Below, in pieces: positions 46,680 to 50,471 of a stretch of 50,471 nt of DNA. This DNA comes from a virus: positions 1 through 50,471 of the IMG/VR virus record IMGVR_UViG_3300017746_001999; one strand, written 5' to 3'. Each line of letters opens with the position of its first letter. Position 1 is the first letter of the stretch. The notes beneath the pieces are model-generated. The model did no database searches. It had not been told where the DNA came from and saw only the letters and a program-made list of their open reading frames with translations. A program made the position numbers and the translations under genes.

Positions 46680-47491
46680 TAGCTTGATAGTCCTGTGCTT
46701 TTAACAACTTCACCAAATGGATTACCTTCAGAGAAGTCTAAGAAGTCTTCTATAGAGGTAGCAAAGTCTAAGTTCTGTTGATCTACAGTATCCTTTTGAG
46801 TAGAGCTAACAATCTTAGCAGTAGCACCAGATGATTGTCCAGTAAGATACTTGCCAGTAGATGGTAATGCAAAAGATCCAAGGTTGTTTGCCGAACCAAC
46901 ATGAATGAGTGATAAAATCTCACTACTATCATTATATTCTGCGACTTCGGCAGTCATTATTCCACCGTCCGATGCGCTGTCTTGGTTGACATATTCCCCA
47001 ACAAGGAATGGTTGGAATAGTTGTGGATCTGATATTAAGATAGATGGTGGGGATGTATAGAAATCTCCACTGTCAACAATTGTTATTGAAGTAAGTTTAC
47101 CACTAGCACTGTCTAGATTTGGATATCCAACGGCACTAAAGTCTGATGCTTCTTCAGAAGGTCCTAGAATTGTTACTGCTGGGGGTGTCATATACCCCTG
47201 TCCACTATCCGTTAGAGTAATTGCCGAAACTCTGTTATTCGTAACTATGGCTGTTGCTGTTGCAGTCGTACCAACACTACTTGCGATAGTAACAGTCGGT
47301 GTACTACCAGTTGCATAGTAAGATCCACCACTATCGATATTGACTTGACTGATAGATCCGCCGCTTAAAATAGCAGTTGCTCTTGCAGGTTTCTTTGCAG
47401 TTGTAGGTGCGCTAAAAGTTATAGTTGGGATAGTTGTATATAAATCTCCACTATCTGTAAGAGTGATTGATGAGATACCTTGTAATGACAT
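46679..47491 (-). CDS. Repeat-containing structural protein inserted between gp14 and gp15
   Basis: A 270-residue protein with four copies of a strand-turn repeat at about 7-27, 48-69, 88-109 and 134-155. The consensus is [VI]xxITLxDSGxxYxxxPxVxI. The rest includes another beta module (GGIMTAEVAEYNDSSEILSL) and a C-terminal segment DFLDFSEGNPFGEV. This repeat family occurs in phage virion proteins that I recall in marine T4-likes. The gene overlaps both neck genes by one base, so a neck or whisker decoration is a fair guess. Confidence 0.75.
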   Translation of the reverse strand: MSLQGISSITLTDSGDLYTTIPTITFSAPTTAKKPARATAILSGGSISQVNIDSGGSYYATGSTPTVTIASSVGTTATATAIVTNNRVSAITLTDSGQGYMTPPAVTILGPSEEASDFSAVGYPNLDSASGKLTSITIVDSGDFYTSPPSILISDPQLFQPFLVGEYVNQDSASDGGIMTAEVAEYNDSSEILSLIHVGSANNLGSFALPSTGKYLTGQSSGATAKIVSSTQKDTVDQQNLDFATSIEDFLDFSEGNPFGEVVKSTGLSS

Positions 47492-48084
47492 TATGTGATA
47501 CTCGCTGTTGCTGTCGCAGTTCTACCACGGTTAACCTTAACATCATATCTGTAAGCATGATCAATTTCTATTTGATCAATATCTGTATTGCCTGTATCAA
47601 TATCTTCGTCATTGTATTCAAACAATTCACAACGTAGTTTGTATATTGGCAAGTTGTTTAGCTGATAGAATGGCTGTTCGTGCTCTACGTGCATAATTTG
47701 AAACAGTTTACCTGCGAAGGGAGTAAAGATAAGATCCCCCTCTACTGGTCTTTCACTTTTGATCTCGTTATCGAACTTACGTACTGTCTGGTTCCAACGT
47801 CTTTTTGCTAACACAAGGGTAACACTATCTCGTATCTCTACACCAAACTTACTAAAGAGATCTCCTTCACCATCAAATCCATCATTATTCTCAACATACA
47901 TCTCAACTCTGTAACTAGAATTGAATGATGATACTGGATCTTCTTTGAACACCTCGTCAACATGAACTAGATCACGTGGCATGTAATACATGTCCTGACC
48001 ATAGATCTGCATTGCTTCGATAGTTAGATCTTCGTATAGAAGTTGTTCTGACTTATGACCATCTGAAAAGTATAAATTGCGCAT
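47491..48084 (-). CDS. gp14: Neck protein gp14
   Basis: A 197-residue head-closure protein (T4: 256). Recognisable: LYEDLTIEAMQIYGQDMYYMPRD, in part, and FGVEIRDSVTLVLAKRRWNQTV, plus FQIMHVEHEQPFYQL. It closes the portal after packaging with gp13. Adjacent genes follow T4 order. Confidence 0.92.
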   Translation of the reverse strand: MRNLYFSDGHKSEQLLYEDLTIEAMQIYGQDMYYMPRDLVHVDEVFKEDPVSSFNSSYRVEMYVENNDGFDGEGDLFSKFGVEIRDSVTLVLAKRRWNQTVRKFDNEIKSERPVEGDLIFTPFAGKLFQIMHVEHEQPFYQLNNLPIYKLRCELFEYNDEDIDTGNTDIDQIEIDHAYRYDVKVNRGRTATATASIT

Positions 48085-48085
48085 A

Positions 48086-48838
48086 TTAACCTACAAAGAA
48101 TTCTACTGGAAGTTCGTGCTCTAATCTTAGATCCTCTTCGAGTTTTAATACCTCTGCATTTGCGGCTTCTAGTATTGCCAGTCCATTCATTGTGACACCA
48201 CCTGGTAACTGCATACCCTCAAACTTACTGAGGTTCTGACCCCACTGTTGTTTGATTAGTGCTGTAGTATATGATTTCAACCATTTGTCATTATAGACTG
48301 ACGTGTTTGTTGTTGGATCTACAAGCTGTGTGCCTTCTACAATAATGTACTGACCCGCTTTAATATCCTGACTTTCAAACTCTCCATGAATGTACAGTTT
48401 GTTTTCGTACTGAGAATAATTAACTTGTGGCATGCCATTCAAAGTCTGATCAATCATAGCAATGTGCTGTTGCATCATTGTGTAATAAGCCATGTCTCCC
48501 ATGAACTTACCCATAACCGCAAGATCGTTAAGTCTAAGTTGATATCCTAAAGAGAACATGCCACTGGAAGATTTACTACCATTTATTGGAAGTACTCTCT
48601 TTACAAATATGTAATCGGATGGGATAGGAATATACTTATTAGTGACATCATCTGCCGTAATAAGATGCTTTAGATAAACTGTCTTTGTCGCATCAGAATG
48701 GTACTCTTGCCAATAGCCAAAAGCTTCATCTAATCGATCTTCTAGTTGATCCTCATCGACATTGATTTCGAGAACAGGCTCACCCAATCTGCGTTTTGCA
48801 TAGTCAATTAATGTCGATCTTGAATTTGGTTTAGCCAT
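48086..48838 (-). CDS. gp13: Neck protein gp13
   Basis: A 250-residue protein (T4: 309). N-terminal STLIDYAKRRLGEPVLEINV and RLDEAFGYWQEYHSDAT, then LRLNDLAVMGKFMGDMAYYT and a C-terminal LIKQQWGQNLSKFEGMQLPG match gp13 of T4-likes. It binds the portal and gp14. Confidence 0.92.
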   Translation of the reverse strand: MAKPNSRSTLIDYAKRRLGEPVLEINVDEDQLEDRLDEAFGYWQEYHSDATKTVYLKHLITADDVTNKYIPIPSDYIFVKRVLPINGSKSSSGMFSLGYQLRLNDLAVMGKFMGDMAYYTMMQQHIAMIDQTLNGMPQVNYSQYENKLYIHGEFESQDIKAGQYIIVEGTQLVDPTTNTSVYNDKWLKSYTTALIKQQWGQNLSKFEGMQLPGGVTMNGLAILEAANAEVLKLEEDLRLEHELPVEFFVG

Positions 48839-48870
48839 AAATCTCGTCCCATGTGTAATCCGTTACTTCT

Positions 48871-48878
48871 ATTTATAC
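48871..48878 (-). promoter_or_regulatory. T4-type late promoter (TATAAATA) of the neck/terminase operon
   Basis: Minus-strand TATAAATA, 32 bases before the gp13 ATG and touching the stop of the upstream gene. No further late box is seen until 43955, so it probably serves gp13 through gp17. Confidence 0.8.
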
Positions 48879-50471
48879 TAATTTATATCTCCAGGATAGC
48901 GTTGTGTCCACATTGTGTAGCTATATTTTACTCCACTTACCAATTCTGTACACTCATGACCGTGTGTAACTAGTCCGGGGAACAAAATCATCTTACCACA
49001 AGGGATATCATCGTTGTTAATTCCCTGTCTTGGGTATACAAGTGACGCTCCTTTATAGTCATCATTTAGCTTTACAGACCCTGTAACAAGTGATGCATCG
49101 TTGTGAAGTGGTAAACTTCTCTGAGTATCTACAGAATAACGCATAATAAATGCATCTCTCATACCATACATCTCAATAGGTTTCCAATACTTTTCAATAA
49201 TTGGTACAACGTTTTCTTTCCAATGTGCACTCATCTCATCCCATAGACCCAATTCCTTGACACGGATCTCATACGCTGGAAACTTATCTTCTGGCATAGG
49301 TTCCCAACCTGCATGTGCATCTCCCATCTCAATCAATCTCTCACATTGACTTTGTGTCATAAAGTCTACAACAATCATGTCCTTCTCAAGAATATCAATT
49401 TTACCTGTGTGTGGAATAAACATAGGGGATGCAACAGCATTGTTATTAGTGTGTATTACTCTTTTTGTGGGTAGTTGTTTAGAGTATTTGGCATTTACTG
49501 TTGTCCAAAGTTTATCGAATAAAAGCTTGGCATCTTCACCACCGTTCCCATGATATAGACAAGGTACGGTATTGGTTATAGGGTTCCATAGCTCATTATC
49601 TACTCTACATTCTGGCTCATGTGTTTGGAAGATATATTGTTCGTAATCTAAACCAACACTGAATTTAGTTGTATCGTTTAACCACACTCTTTGCATGTAT
49701 AACTGATCATCATCTTCATCGTTCAATCTTTCTGCAAAGAAGTCTTTTAATGCTCCAACTCTACCAATGTACTGACCACTATTCAAATATTTATACTTAA
49801 ATAGATTCGGATCTGGATGTAAAGTTGACATACTGTCATCAGGCCAACAAGTAGCTTCTGCACCAAATAAGATCTCTACACTTGCATCCATATATCTCTT
49901 AACAATCTCTTGTAGATTTCTAGTAAAGAATACGTCATATGCATCTGTGAAGAGTACAATGTCATTTTCTGGTAATGTATCTAAGTAATCTCTAACTAGA
50001 TTTACTTTATGACCACCACCAGGCCCTGACATATCTGTTCCAGCCCAATCTACATTCTTTCCTAGGTTCTTAACAGTAAACTTTTGTAGAACTGAACTAT
50101 CGTTTAATGGAGCACATTTGGATCTATCTGTACCTACAGTAATCGCATGTACATCAAAGTTTTGAAACCAATCATCATGACTGAATGGCTCAATGTCCGT
50201 ACCAAGTTCGTCTCTGCTTATTTGATTTGCAATATCTACCTTCAATGCCTGTATGTTGTGAGTTGCTACTTTTTGTGCTAATATCTCATCTACAGGAATG
50301 ATCTTTCTATGGAAACCACTATTGATCAAATCGTTTGCCATTTCTGGTGTTAGCATATATGCGTGTGCATTGTATGGATAGCAAGGTTTGATTAGATGTT
50401 CATTAGCACCATCAACTACTCCTGTATCATCGTTTTCATTATATCCTAAGTATAGAAGATCGATTTCACCT
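48878..50471 (-). CDS. GT25 / PLOD-like glycosyltransferase with 2OG-Fe(II) dioxygenase domain, 5' end outside window
   Basis: The frame stays open to the right edge: 38 codons precede the Met at 50356 and contain HLIKPCYPYNAHAYMLTPEM, a GT25-type end. So about 530 residues are visible and the true start is outside. After this comes a PLOD-like glycosyltransferase domain with D176-A-Y-D179 (FTDAYDVFF), as in procollagen galactosyl/glucosyl transferases. The C-terminal dioxygenase has H456-N-D458 and H505, with Lys515 where Arg usually binds 2-oxoglutarate (numbering from the edge). Such fusions resemble lysyl hydroxylase/glucosyltransferase proteins. It may decorate virion or host surface proteins. 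It precedes the neck operon. Confidence 0.85.
   Translation of the reverse strand, partial: GEIDLLYLGYNENDDTGVVDGANEHLIKPCYPYNAHAYMLTPEMANDLINSGFHRKIIPVDEILAQKVATHNIQALKVDIANQISRDELGTDIEPFSHDDWFQNFDVHAITVGTDRSKCAPLNDSSVLQKFTVKNLGKNVDWAGTDMSGPGGGHKVNLVRDYLDTLPENDIVLFTDAYDVFFTRNLQEIVKRYMDASVEILFGAEATCWPDDSMSTLHPDPNLFKYKYLNSGQYIGRVGALKDFFAERLNDEDDDQLYMQRVWLNDTTKFSVGLDYEQYIFQTHEPECRVDNELWNPITNTVPCLYHGNGGEDAKLLFDKLWTTVNAKYSKQLPTKRVIHTNNNAVASPMFIPHTGKIDILEKDMIVVDFMTQSQCERLIEMGDAHAGWEPMPEDKFPAYEIRVKELGLWDEMSAHWKENVVPIIEKYWKPIEMYGMRDAFIMRYSVDTQRSLPLHNDASLVTGSVKLNDDYKGASLVYPRQGINNDDIPCGKMILFPGLVTHGHECTELVSGVKYSYTMWTQRYPGDIN

Noticed and set aside
1-50471. CRISPR arrays, insertion sequences, integrase or attachment sites, ordinary tRNAs
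   Set aside because: I read for direct repeats, transposase motifs and cloverleaf-like ends and found none beyond the tmRNA.

Overview
This window is part of a T4-like myovirus genome (Straboviridae-like or marine 'exo-T4' type), almost certainly from a marine phage of a Gram-negative bacterium. The evidence is a nearly complete T4 core on the minus strand: gp13, gp14, gp15, gp16, gp17, gp18, gp19, gp20, gp67, gp68-like, gp21, gp22 and gp23 (virion), plus UvsY, UvsW, gp55, gp47, gp46, gp45, gp44, gp62, RegA, gp43, UvsX and gp41 (replication, recombination and late transcription). It also carries genes common in marine T4-likes: Hsp20, an IscA-type Fe-S carrier, ThyX, MazG, a PiT-like phosphate transporter and nucleotide-sugar enzymes. 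A circularly permuted two-piece tmRNA and a DUF1127 protein point to an alphaproteobacterial host. That host assignment is inference.

Layout, read leftwards along the minus strand from the right edge. 50471-43972: a GT25/PLOD-like glycosyltransferase-dioxygenase (5' end outside the window), then neck, sheath-terminator and terminase genes. 43955-36348: sheath, tube, portal, prohead core, protease, scaffold and major capsid, punctuated by T4-type late promoters (TATAAATA). 36267-35052: the only plus-strand genes, a three-gene early cassette with its own sigma70 promoter and facing terminators. 35010-21427: IscA, a tube-like protein, recombination and replication genes. 21430-10794: nucleotide metabolism, an AEP-like primase, phosphate transport, sugar nucleotides, UvsX, gp41, ThyX and a SleB-type hydrolase. 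10758-9472: the tmRNA and a phage-encoded outer-membrane barrel. 9385-2920: a ten-gene overlapping operon, described below. 2868-1: small and hypothetical genes, a DUF932 protein and a PD-(D/E)XK-like nuclease.

Two things stand out. First, 9372-2920 encodes CsgG and CsgF curli-secretion homologues, two curlin-repeat proteins, a FecR-domain protein and a CHASE2-adenylate cyclase. Two membrane-anchored coiled-coil (holin-like) proteins and two tiny proteins lie at its promoter end. It looks like a self-contained curli-type extracellular-fibre and cAMP-signalling system under late control. Second, the tmRNA gene (10723-10265) is permuted, and a 66-codon ORF with its own Shine-Dalgarno fills the segment between the acceptor and coding pieces. 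Its tag, ANNNFAPSGLRLAA, is non-acidic.

Early genes use near-perfect host sigma70 promoters (TTGACA/TTTACA, 17 nt, TATAAT-like) at 2340, 2867, 10730, 11913, 17095, 23966, 26999, 27963, 31626, 31690(+) and 35052(+). Late virion operons use TATAAATA at 1132, 9378, 35031, 39618, 41592, 43948 and 48871, read by the phage's own gp55. Genes are tightly packed, often with TAATG or ATGA overlaps. No gene-free stretch exceeds 300 bases. I saw no IS, integrase, CRISPR or ordinary tRNA.
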